A stretch of DNA of 64,000 nt from Bromus sterilis. Lineage: Eukaryota; Streptophyta; Magnoliopsida; Poales; Poaceae. Position 1 is the stretch's first letter. Each line of letters opens with the position of its first letter. The stretch covers positions 68,866,001-68,930,000 of the forward strand of contig OX465598.1 of assembly GCA_950022295.1 (NCBI GenBank), given 5' to 3'. A program made the translations under genes and the position numbers. The notes below the pieces were generated by a model. That model saw nothing but the letters and a program-made list of their open reading frames with translations, was not told the DNA's origin and searched no databases. This document shows positions 10,941 to 21,008 of this stretch, piece by piece.

Positions 10941-11939
10941 TAAAATTTGGCTCCACGTTTCTTTTGAGTGTATTAACTCGAAGATAACAACTAGCGGATA
11001 AACCATAAATAAAAGAGCAACATAATTTCCCCTAAAAAGATGAACCGTAACACTAGTTCTTTGGAATTGTACAAACTACACACTCACAATTAATTCTGAT
11101 AGAACAAAAAAGGACCATCAGAAGTTTCATGCTTTTTTGCAGGGTGTCAGAAGAAGATCCAAGCTAACAAGGAAGCAATTCCGATAGCAGTTCAAGTTAA
11201 TTATAACAAAAATATGAACTTTAACTTTGTACATTAGAACTGTTAAAAATATAGACCGACGGTAATAATTCTAGGATAATAAGAATGAATAAAAGAAGAA
11301 AGCATAGATTCAGAACATGAATGGAAATGGAAGTCTCAAACATAGATATAACCCTAAAATAAGCAGGAGACAGAGAACTATATGGTTAGAAGGTAAATGA
11401 ATAACCAAAATATTCAAAAAAATTCCACTGGAGGTGAAATGATCTAGCAACTACATCACCCGATCGAATATTTATAAAATCCGAATGAAGCCCAAAAAAG
11501 GTTCAGTGGGCTAAAATAAACTCAGTGTGAATCACAACTCAGGGTCGGATCTACCAGTGAATTCGAGTGAATGTGAATTGAAACAGCAGGCATAGCTGGC
11601 ATTGCACAAAATGTTTTTAAAATGAGGACTAGGGAGCCTCTACCTAGGCACTTACAAAAAGAGATAAGGCGAGAACTTCCTTTGAAGACAGAAAAAAGAG
11701 GACAATGCTATCTACATATCAATACCTAGAACATTATGGAAGTTGTATATGAGAACCTCCTAGCAGTCTTAGAACTAGCAATTTGGGGAATCTTTTATAC
11801 AGTTTTAGAAAAGTGACATACCATTTTCCCTTTTCATTCTACTATTTATTTTTGTATTTTTCTTTAAGGTTTTTGTCAGTTTTATTTATGCATTCCTTCC
11901 TCTTCTGTTTGGTTTATTTTTTTTAAAATTCTTCCAATT
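10941..11939. other. Intergenic, no feature seen
   Basis: AT-rich sequence without a supportable gene, repeat or transposon end. Confidence 0.5.
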
Positions 11940-12480
11940 TTCAGATACATGACGACTTATTTTAATATGCACTGAACATTTTTTGCATGTAGGTTGAATA
12001 TTTTTTGGATACACATTGATTTTTAAAATAATACACGCGATTTTTTTTCTGAATCCATATTGAACATTCTTGAAATGCACATTGAACATTTTTATATACA
12101 CAATGAAGATTTTTAAATACATAGTGAACATTATTTAAACTCCACTTTTCCATTTTTAAAATGCAAGTCAAACGAATTCTAAATACACTTTCAACATTTT
12201 TTTAATACATGATGAATATTTTTGACCCAAGATGAACATTTTCTAAATTCACAGTGAACACTTTTTTGGTACACGATGAATTTTTTAACTCGTGGTGAAT
12301 ATTTTTGTAATACATGTTGAACATTTTTTTAATAAATATTGAACATTTTTGTATATTTTATTCACAATTTTTTGAACAGTTTGAACATTTTTTACAAGTT
12401 ACATGGAAAATTGTGTACATGTTCATTAAGAATTTTTAGAAATGTCATGAACTTATATGTAAACGTGTAAACTATTTGAA
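11940..12480. repeat. Degenerate tandem array built on TGAACATTTTT
   Basis: The words TGAACATTTTT and AATACAC alternate about 20 times at irregular 20-30 bp spacing. The overlapping minus-strand open frames reflect this repeat and are not genes. Confidence 0.7.
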
Positions 12481-12639
12481 ATATCACGAGCAAATTTTAA
12501 AATGGTGTAACTAATTAACGGGTCATGCCAAACACTTTATTAATCACTCTCCAAAAACATACAGATGTTATTTTTGTGCGCTCGGGCATTGCACGTATCG
12601 TATTTTCAGATGTAGATTTTATTTTTCTTTGGAGGAAGA

Positions 12640-12975
12640 AAACTTGTGCTATCGCGCGAACTAAATTTAAGGCTGGATGAGTGCAAATTTATGACTGCGC
12701 AAAAAGGAAATTTATGGCTGCACAAGTTCTAAAAAAGACAAAAAATTACGACTCTACGAGAAACAATACTGTAGCTGCATGAAAAATAAATAAATGGTTG
12801 TGCGACAAGCAAAAATGTGATTTCACGAGAAGAAAATGGTGACGCCATGAGAAGAAAAACTAAAAAAAAAACCTACACGGGACGCAAATCTGGGTGTCTA
12901 CACGACAAGTAAATCTGTGGCTACGTGATAGGCAAAACAAGCAAAACAAATGTATGGCTCCACGAGAAGCAAAAG
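12640..12975. repeat. Degenerate tandem array built on CACGAGAAGCAAA
   Basis: About nine diverged copies of a roughly 30-bp unit with the core GGCT-(2-3 nt)-(C/A)ACGAGAAG(C/A)AAA. It directly follows the TGAACATTTTT array. Confidence 0.6.
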
Positions 12976-13009
12976 AGTTTTTTTTTAAATGTGACAGATT
13001 TTAGCCACA

Positions 13010-13215
13010 GTATTATGGTATTCAACCATGGTTTAGTATTGTTTTCAGTCACAGATCTCACCTAAAAAAGTGAATATGAAAAAAAAATTACAGATTTCAG
13101 CCACAGTTTAGTATAGTTTTCAGCCAAAGTTTAGTACAGTTTTCAGCCATAGTTTAGTCCAGTTTTCAGCCACAGTTTAATACAATATTTAACCATAGAT
13201 TTCACCCAAAAAAAT
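13010..13215. repeat. 23-bp tandem repeat array (TTTTCAGCC)
   Basis: Four to five clear tandem units of 23 bp of the form GTTTAGTACAGTTTTCAGCC plus three bases lie between about 13090 and 13200, with degraded units on either side and a CACC-plus-A-run closing motif twice. Confidence 0.75.
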
Positions 13216-13938
13216 TCATCAAGACCTATCAACATGGAATCTATTTTTTTAAATCTCGACGCAAGAAGCGCAACGGTGAAAACGGGTCTTGATTTATATG
13301 CACGATTCGAGATATAAATTATATAAGAAAAATGAATCTATGAAAAATAAAACACAATCATCCCAGCTCCCATTCACACCCAGAATGAAAAAACCATTTA
13401 AATTCTTTAGTTACGACAAATGACGCGCATACATTGCGTCAGTTATCACCACCAAAGTAAAAGAGTAACTTTGCAAAGAACCTAGTGGACCCGAAATTGA
13501 ACGGGCTCCACGAAGCTCGTTTTCAAAATTTGATTTTCCACCTGGTCAAGAAAATTGAAACTTTTTGTGAATGAACATACGCACATATAAAACATATTTG
13601 TAAAATTTGAAAAAAGTATCTTTTCACACGTGGCGTATAAAAATTTTCTTAAAGATGGGCTGACTTTTTTTATTGTTGGGCTGGAAGTTTGTCTTTTTTG
13701 CACAACCTTCAAATCATAAAATTTTGAAGCAAAATTTCAAACACTTGTGCGAAACACATATATATTCCCGTGGAATTATTTTTGACATTTTTATATTTTT
13801 AATATAGCTTTTGATTATTTTTTAATAAATTCATCCCTGAAGCCCGGGAGCCAAAACTCTGCATTCCTAGTGGACGAACTAACTGGGCCAATAGGGCGGA
13901 ATGGAGAGGTGGTTGCATGGTTACACACGCGTTTCGTC
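13216..13938. other. Intergenic, no gene seen
   Basis: AT-rich sequence. The open frame at 13482-13712 on the minus strand has no recognisable domain and a composition like its surroundings. Confidence 0.45.
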
Positions 13939-14074
13939 AAGTAAACAAGTTTTAGCCTTTAATTAAATGAAATGTGATTCTAACAAAAGTTAGAAAATGT
14001 TGTTTAAAAAGTATATAAAAAGGGTAAAGTAAACAAGTTTTAGCCTTTAATTAAAAGAAATATGATTCTAACAA
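13939..14074 (+). repeat. Direct repeat of 48 bp
   Basis: The sequences 13939-13986 and 14027-14074 differ at two positions, share AAGTAAACAAGTTTTAGCC at their start, and are separated by 40 bp. It is a local duplication of unknown origin. Confidence 0.8.
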
Positions 14075-14993
14075 GCACATGAGCCTCAAGCCCTCAAGAG
14101 GAATCAAATAATGTAATGATGTCCAGATATCACCTGCATCTTATCTTTGGGGTGATCGATTGGCGATCTTAATAACACATCAGATTTTAGCCTGCCTAAC
14201 AATCCATGTCATCTTTCTTTTCAGGGGGTACACAAGGTTAACAAAACTTTTGAGAAATGAAGACCATATAATCTATCAGTGAGGCAACTTCTAACGAAAG
14301 GCAGAGTTCAGCTAGCTAAGGCATGCTGCCATTAGGAGCTGAGAACTAAACATCAACTTGTATTCCCAGAGGTGGCTCAAGAGTAATCTACAGGAAACTG
14401 ACAAGTCATGTTTAGAAAATTACCGACATGATCTAGCAAATCCCTGAGAAAATCTAGGCTCACATCGACGTACAAAACTGCAACGAATTGATCGATAATT
14501 ACTTTAAGATATTTTGTGGCTGACTCTGCATACAAGTCTTCATGCATTGAATCAGAAAGTCAAACTAACTGTCATGATTAATCTGACCTGGAAGATCTCC
14601 AAACTGAGATTTTACTCCTCCCTGATCTGTGCCACGGTAACATCACCACCACGATTCAGGGCGGCGGGGCTGATCCAAAGAAGGTGAATCTTACAGATAA
14701 TTTGTAATCTAACTTAGATGGCTGGCACCATTATTCACTTCTATATGGAAGTAAAACAGGATGGGCGAATAGGCACCATGTGTAGCTCATAAGTCAACCA
14801 CCATGATGATTAGTTCTGAAGGATACTAGACAAGCTACACTTATATTAGCTACATCAGATGGCATTGGTGAAATGTACCTGGACATGATTTTTACATATG
14901 CATCATGAGAAAGCAAGCTTTCTTTCATTTTCAAACCACATTATGTTCTGAAATCTGGAAAAATATATTTCCCAACATTCGTATCTAGGCCAT
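14075..14993. other. 5' flank of the ACC-oxidase-like gene
   Basis: No coding sequence is seen. It contains the upstream regulatory region of the gene at 15086; no specific cis element is claimed apart from the TATA box at 14994. Confidence 0.5.
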
Positions 14994-15000
14994 TATAAAT
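14994..15000 (+). promoter_or_regulatory. TATA box of the ACC-oxidase-like gene
   Basis: TATAAAT in the context CATTATAAATACC, 86 bp upstream of the ATG at 15086. That spacing implies a short leader of about 60 bp. Confidence 0.6.
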
Positions 15001-15085
15001 ACCTAGCTTGCTGTAGCTGTAGCGGATCAACTTGAGAAGAGTAGTAGCACATTTTGTTAGACGTCCATACTCAGTGTTCCAGGAA

Positions 15086-16203
15086 ATGGAAATTCCAGTG
15101 ATAAAGATGGATGAGCTACATGGTGAGAAGAGATCAGAGACACTTTCTCTTCTCCATGAGGCCTGTGCACAATGGGGATTCTTTTGGGTAAGTAAGGAAA
15201 TATAAGATCATTATATTGATGAAATACATTTACATTCTACCTTCTCACTATTGTCATTTGTTATGTATCATAACTTTATACCAGCTGGAGAATCATGGAA
15301 TCAGACATGACCTAATGGACAGAACCAAGGAACTGGTGAATAAACACTATGAGCAAAACATGGAGAAGAACTTCTACAGTTCTGAGATAGCAAAAACCCT
15401 TGCTCCTGACAAAGTCACCTCAAATGTTGACTGGGAGTGCAGCTTCATGTATCATCATCAGCCAAAATCAAACATTCATGACATTCCGGAGCTGCTTCGG
15501 TAAGTACGCAACCTAAATTATAGTAAAACTCAGTATCATCATAAATCACAGTTGGAATGCCCAGTAAATCAGGAAAACAGAAATTAGAGATTTGTGAAGT
15601 TTGTAAAGCGTACTAATATAAACCAATCAACTATGCAGTGCTACAGTTCCTGAATATGCTGAAGAAGTAGTCAAGTTGGCCGAGCAGCTAGCAGAAGTCA
15701 TGAGTGAAAATCTTGGGCTGGACAAGGATCACTTGAAGAATGCTTTCTCTAAGCCTTCCATAGGTATAAAGGTGGCAAAATACCCCAGGTGTAGTCATCC
15801 AGAAGTAGTGATGGGACTCCGTGGACACACTGATGCTGGGGGAATCATACTTCTATTTCAAGATGACTTGGTCCCAGGTTTGCAGTTCATGAAAGATGGT
15901 AGGTGGATCTCAATACCACCAACAAAAGGCAACAGAATTTTCGTAAACCTCGGAGATCAGATTGAAGTGATAAGCAATGGAATATATAAGAGCATTTGCC
16001 ATCAGGTACTTCCCAATCAGAATGGGAGCCGCCTATCTATTGTGACATTCTATAACCCAGGTGCAGATGCTATAATCTTCCCAGCTCCAAATCTCACATA
16101 TCCTAGCCAATACCGTTTCCAAGACTACCTTAAGTTCTATTCCACTACCAAGTTCACAGACAAGGTATCAAGGTTCCAAGCTACGAAGATGGTATTCAAA
16201 TGA
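15086..16203 (+). CDS. 1-aminocyclopropane-1-carboxylate oxidase-like protein (2OG/Fe(II) dioxygenase fold)
   Basis: Three exons, 15086-15187, 15285-15499 and 15639-16203, with GT-AG introns of 97 and 139 bp, encode 293 residues. ACC oxidase makes ethylene from ACC using Fe(II), ascorbate and bicarbonate in the cytosol. The N-terminus (MEIPVIKMDELHG, then WGFFWLENHGI) and core (GIKVAKYPRC, GHTDAGGIILL, NLGDQIEVISNG, FYNPGADAIIFPAP) match the family. The iron ligands are H169, D171 and H227; the R-x-S pair that binds the carboxylate is R237 and S239 (RLS). The protein is shorter than usual ACC oxidases (roughly 305-325), mainly at the C-terminus, and several usually strict positions differ (GFFW rather than GFFQ, RGHTD rather than RAHTD). 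It may be a divergent ACO or a related enzyme. Confidence 0.85.
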
Positions 16204-17401
16204 CTTGTGTCAAAAGCTACTGTATGTACCACCGTCCCTGAGGAAAAGACAAGTGGAATTCCTAATAACTCTGTATTGTGTATTTGTGTAGTCAGTCTTA
16301 TTTTTCGTTAGAAGAATAAACTGCTTGATTTACCTGCATTTTTGCTTTTCTGTGACTGAAGTGTAAAATGATAGCCGACAAAGAATAGCTGCAGGCTATA
16401 AAAATGTTGCATTCATGCTATGGAAATATAACAGAGTTACTTTAGACAAAATTCTCCCAGAGCTTAGCAAAGTTCTTTGCGTTTTAAACTGGCAGTGACA
16501 CCAACAATGCTAATGATGTGAAATATGACTCAGAATAGTTCTATAGACAGTAACAGGAAACATGTATGCACTAGAAAACATCTCCCATCCTCGACTGATT
16601 AGTTCAAGAGCAGAAACTACTTGGTTTGAGGAAGAAAAATGCAGAATCTACTTATGAGCTAATTGAATCTGAAACACATGAGCAGGGCACCAGGAACATA
16701 TCTGTGTGCGGTGTGCCTGTGTAGAGAATCGTGGTTAACAGAGATCTAATAACAAATCCTACACCGACATAAAAAACATGCATACGAGCTTAACAATTTT
16801 AAAAGCTAACACAAAGGCATCAAATGCATACATACTACATTGAAAACTATGGTCTTGGGTAGGTAGAACTGAAATTGAAAATTGGATAATTGTTACACTT
16901 AAACTCCGGTTAAGATTAAACTGGCTTATTTATCCCCTTATACTGGACATCATGGATTTAACGTCAATCTCCCAATCTTGCTGCATTTGAGTCATATTTA
17001 ACAAAAATTCTATAAAAAAAAGAGTATGCCTTGTGAATAGTAAATTTATTATATATCCATCATTGTTCAATTGTTTCTGAAATTCCAAAAGTTGTTCATT
17101 TCAAAAGTCAAAGACAGCCCGTACAAGAAATCCTATACTCAACTGAACATAAATTCATTGCGAAAGTCAAACTTTGTTGCACCTGAGTCATGTTCAACAA
17201 AATTGTGCACTTTGTGTTAATAACATTTTCATAGCAGATTAATTGCTACTTCGTATATATGAAGCAATGGTTTTGCAAACTACAAATGCTGTCCATTTCA
17301 AAAATCAAACAAAAGATTCCTTCTACGCAATTACATGCTTGGTTAATCTGAATGACATGTAGCCCAGCAGGAGTTTATCTTTACACACTCAAGACAGCAC
17401 T
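16204..17401. other. Intergenic between two convergent genes
   Basis: This holds the 3' ends of the oxidase-like gene (AATAAA near 16314) and of the minus-strand gene ending at 17402. It also carries the local duplication listed at 16978-17302. No other gene is seen. Confidence 0.55.
16978..17302 (+). repeat. Old tandem duplication, about 197 bp period
   Basis: Blocks at 16978-17009 and 17174-17204 match (core TGAGTCAT, then AACAAAA), and blocks at 17091-17106 and 17288-17303 match (CATTTCAAAA). Both pairs are offset by 196-197 bp, so they represent one diverged tandem duplication. Confidence 0.6.
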
Positions 17402-18835
17402 TTAATTTGGAGGCCGCAGTTTGACCAATATAGCTTTAGTCAAGAAAGTGTTGGTTGTCTCAGCAGCTCTCTCGAGCAAAACCCTATGACTCTTACATTC
17501 ATGCCAACACTTCGAGACAAAGCACAGAAAAAAATTGCTAAATTTAAGTGACTTGGGAAACTTTATTGCCATATCATCAATGATGGACACTAGCTTCTCA
17601 GTGGTGCTTGGTGTTAGGCAAATGTCTTGACTGAGAATGTTGTAGAATAGTGCAAAGAGAGATTCTGTCCAAACCAAATCATGGCCAATATTCTCCCGAT
17701 GCTGAGGCATACAAACCGGTCTCCGCTCTCCCTCCTCCCCTGAAAGCAGCCTATGACAGAAGGCAGTGACATGCAAAGGATGCATACAGTCCTTGACGAT
17801 CCGTGTGAGCACATCGCACTGAGGAGCATTCAGGCCTTCCTTTCTAAGAACTAGTGGGAAGAGGACAGCCTCCAGTGCAGCAGCTGGGTGACGTTTGCAG
17901 ATATCTAAGGCAGAGGACAGAAGACCAGAAGAAGCAGCTCTTTGAAGGTCAAGTAACTTTGGTAGGACAAGAGAACACAACACAAGAGCCGGCCCTTTTC
18001 CATGCATCCCTTCTTCCTCGAGTACCAAATTTGAAAGCAGAACCCTCACTGTGTCATCATCAGCTTCCCATGGCTGTACTAAGCTAAGTACTGCCTCGGC
18101 ATTCCCGGATTCAATACAAAGATCATGCAAATTGTTCGCCGCCTGCTGAGCTCCAAAAACCGACTCTGCCATCACAATCTCCTTCTTCAGAGCTAGAGCC
18201 CTATGGACGACTGAATTTCCCAGTGGAGGAGTCGGAGGAGATGGAGCACGCCCAGCCTCCTTCATGAACGAATCCTGGTCTTGCTCCAGCCCCAGAGACT
18301 CCAACCGAACTCCATCTAAACCATCGCCGCCGGCACGGACCCCACTCGACATCATGCTCCGGCAATCGAGAGGCAGCCAGGGAAGGACAGGCCGTGTCCG
18401 TGCCGCCTCTTGTTTAAGCCACGGCGGTGGCTCGTGGAAGTCCTCGTTAAAGTCCCAGGGGACATCAGGAACATCTTTGTCAGGCAATCCGTCGAGCAGG
18501 TGGCGGGCGCCCCGGCGGACCCAGAATTCGTCGCACCGGCCGGGCGGGGAAGAAAGGACGAGAGAGGCGAGGGAGAGGAGCTGGAGCGGGTCGAGGAGGG
18601 AGGCGGAGGAGGACAGGAAGGAGAGCGCCTGTGACTGAAGCAGCGGCGTGAGCGTCTGGAAGAGGACGGCGGTGGGCTCGGAGGCCGGGAGCGTGGGCAC
18701 CGGGGAGAGGAGGATGCGGAGGAGGCCCGCGGCCGGAGGAGGAAAGGAGGGGCTGCTGTTCGAGGAGGAGAAGGCGGCGGCGTTGGGGGCGGAGGAGGCG
18801 AGGAGGTGGCGGAGCACCGGCAGCCACTGCTCCAT
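17402..18835 (-). CDS. FANCE: Fanconi anaemia group E protein homologue
   Basis: A single exon encodes 477 residues from an ATG at 18835. FANCE is a core-complex subunit that links FANCC to FANCD2 in interstrand crosslink repair; in Arabidopsis the FANCC-FANCE-FANCF group also limits meiotic crossovers. The protein begins MEQWLPVLRHLLASSAP, has a Ser/Pro-rich low-complexity stretch (about 20-35), a leucine-rich helical N-terminal part, a Pro-rich linker (about 198-206), and a long helical repeat region from about 215 to the end that finishes with TNTFLTKAILVKL. That C-terminal form is what I associate with the FANCE repeat domain. Assignment is from remembered family pattern, so moderate. There is no intron, frameshift or internal stop. 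Transposon sequence begins 81 bp upstream of its start codon. Confidence 0.7.
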   Translation of the reverse strand: MEQWLPVLRHLLASSAPNAAAFSSSNSSPSFPPPAAGLLRILLSPVPTLPASEPTAVLFQTLTPLLQSQALSFLSSSASLLDPLQLLSLASLVLSSPPGRCDEFWVRRGARHLLDGLPDKDVPDVPWDFNEDFHEPPPWLKQEAARTRPVLPWLPLDCRSMMSSGVRAGGDGLDGVRLESLGLEQDQDSFMKEAGRAPSPPTPPLGNSVVHRALALKKEIVMAESVFGAQQAANNLHDLCIESGNAEAVLSLVQPWEADDDTVRVLLSNLVLEEEGMHGKGPALVLCSLVLPKLLDLQRAASSGLLSSALDICKRHPAAALEAVLFPLVLRKEGLNAPQCDVLTRIVKDCMHPLHVTAFCHRLLSGEEGERRPVCMPQHRENIGHDLVWTESLFALFYNILSQDICLTPSTTEKLVSIIDDMAIKFPKSLKFSNFFLCFVSKCWHECKSHRVLLERAAETTNTFLTKAILVKLRPPN

Positions 18836-19140
18836 GCTGGGAACTGGGAAGTGGTCTGGAGCCAGGCGGTTCCCGCGATTTTATTTAGAGGCGGCAAAAG
18901 AATAGGACGTGGCTAAGAGCATCTCCAGCGGTTCGGCCTCTAAGCCGTTTTTCGACGCTATTTTAGTGTCTTTTGAGGTTTTCGGTGTCTAAATCGGTTT
19001 GGGACCAATCGGCCACCCAGCCACGCCTTAGGATCGCCCCCAGACGCAAAGATTTGGCGCAGATTTGCTCAGATTCGGGCGTAGATTTGGTGCAAATTCA
19101 TCCCATTTCGGCTAGTTCGGCACAATACATGAAATTTCGG

Positions 19141-20531
19141 CTAACTCGACGCAAATTTCAGTTCGACGGTAGTTCGGCACACAACATAGAATACAAATAC
19201 ATAGTTCGGCACAATTACTAAAAAATTGTACAAATTAAAGTAGGCATTGTCTTTGCGCATCCATAGATGATCCACTAGATCTTGCTGCAGTTGATGATGC
19301 ACTTGCGGATCTCGAATCTCCTGACGCATATTGAGGTAGGTTGTCCAATCCGTCGGTATTTGGTGATCAACAACTGCAAAAGGTTCCTGGTTGAGATATG
19401 GTTCAGTGTCATACACTGGATCCTCTTTCTCGATCTCAATGATCATGTTGTGCAAGATGACACAACAATTCATCACCTCCCACATTTGAGATTTCGATCA
19501 GGTTAGAGCGGGGTACCAGACAACGACAAATCGAATTGAAGCACCCCAAATGCCCGCTCAACATCCTTCCCGCGAGCCTCCTGGCACTTGGCAAAGTAGA
19601 CATACTTTCCTCCTGACACAAGGTTTGAGATAGTCTTCACAAATACTGGTCATCTTGTATAGATGTCATCTGCTAGGTAGTATCCCTTGTTGTAGTGGTG
19701 CCCATTCACCTCGAAGTTCACCGGAGGAGCATGTCCTTCGACAAGCCTGTCAGAGACATTTGAGCACTGCAGGACATTGATGTCATTGTGTGTTCCTGGC
19801 ATGCCAAAGAAGGAGTGCCAAATCCAAATGTCATGTGTAGCAACTGCCTCAAGTAACACACTGCAGTGACCTTTTGCGCCCTTGTATATCCCCTGCCAAA
19901 AAATTTGACAGTTCTTCCATTCCCAATGCATGCAGTCGATGCTTCCAAGCATTCCAGGAAATCCTCTTGCTTCATTCACTGCTAGGATCCGAGCAGTGTC
20001 TTCAGCATTGGGTGCTCACAAGTACTATCCTTCAAAGCAGCCCACCACTGCTCTACAAAAGTTGTAAATACAATCAAGGGCGATGGACTCGGACATGCGT
20101 GCATAGTCTTCATGTTGATCACCAGGAGCTCTGTATGCAAGCATCCTCATGGTCGTTGTGCACTTCTGGTGTGATGAGCACTCAACTGTGCCGGTGCAAT
20201 CTTTCTTGCAAACGAAATAATTTTCGTAATCTAGGAGTGAAATGACAATGAGAAGAAAGAGCTTTTGGCCCATGCGATACCGGCGCTGGAATACCTTCTC
20301 GCCGTGCAGGGGAACATCGACAAAGTAGTCGACGTAGAGCAAGCAATAGCCCTCTGAACGACGCCTTTTTTGCCTTCCGGCGACCCATCTTGGAGCCGCC
20401 TCGCTGCGGCGCTGTGTTGGCGCCGAACAGATCGGCAAAGGCGGCGAGCATCAGGAGGTGCTCCTCGTCCTGGGCGCCGGCGTCGGCCTCTTCCTCCATC
20501 AGCGCGGCTAACATCGCCTCGTCGTCAGAAT
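19141..20531 (-). pseudogene. PIF/Harbinger transposase (HARBI1-like DDE nuclease), broken
   Basis: Successive minus-strand segments carry the parts of a plant Harbinger transposase in order: an acidic N-terminus (EEEADAGAQDEEHLLMLAAF), the DYENYFVCKKD and TTMRMLAYRAPGDQHEDY segments, the first catalytic Asp in MLGSIDCMHWEWKNC, the second in GTHNDINVLQ, the catalytic Glu in KDVERAFGVLQ, and the C-terminal NCCVILHNMI. At least three frame changes separate these blocks, so it is not functional. The true start codon is not in this interval: it is at 32541-32543, because solo LTR A inserted four nucleotides after the ATG. Domestication as an ALP1/HARBI1-type host gene is unlikely given the frameshifts. 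Confidence 0.85.
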
Positions 20532-21000
20532 TGTAACAACCCAGATTTCACCAAAAGTTAAAATTTTTGTTTTCAGTGTGAATTGTTTGATTGTCTGATT
20601 TGTTTGCGGTGTTTGCATCCCTGATTTATCGATCGACGATTATTTTTCCCCCTTCTTATCTCGTACCGGACGAATACCGACCCTTGCCACCCTGACACTC
20701 GACCTTTGCGACACCGGGTTTCACCCGATCACCGTCACGAAAACCGCACGAGACCAACCGCAGCCAACGGAACGAAAAACCCCGTTTAATAATTAAACGG
20801 GATATTTTATAGTGCGCCGGAAAGTTTTCTCGGAACGGTTCCAACGCGAGGTGAACGCCACCGGATCGACGCGTTGATCGCGCAGTTCGAAGTTTTACCC
20901 GAATCGGAGGTCCTGCGGACCCTCGGCGGTCAAAAACGTAAACACCCCGCGCGCGAGAGAAAAACCGGGGATGTTTTTGCAAACGGCCAGCCACCTGGGC

Positions 21001-21008
21001 TATATAAA
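21001..21008 (+). promoter_or_regulatory. LTR A TATA box
   Basis: TATATAAA in GGGCTATATAAAGACC, followed by a CT-rich GC-rich leader. Likely the core promoter of LTR A. Confidence 0.65.

Noticed and set aside
17854..18905. Plus- and minus-strand frames overlapping the FANCE homologue
   Set aside because: They lie in other frames of a GC-rich exon and are Arg/Pro-rich without domains.
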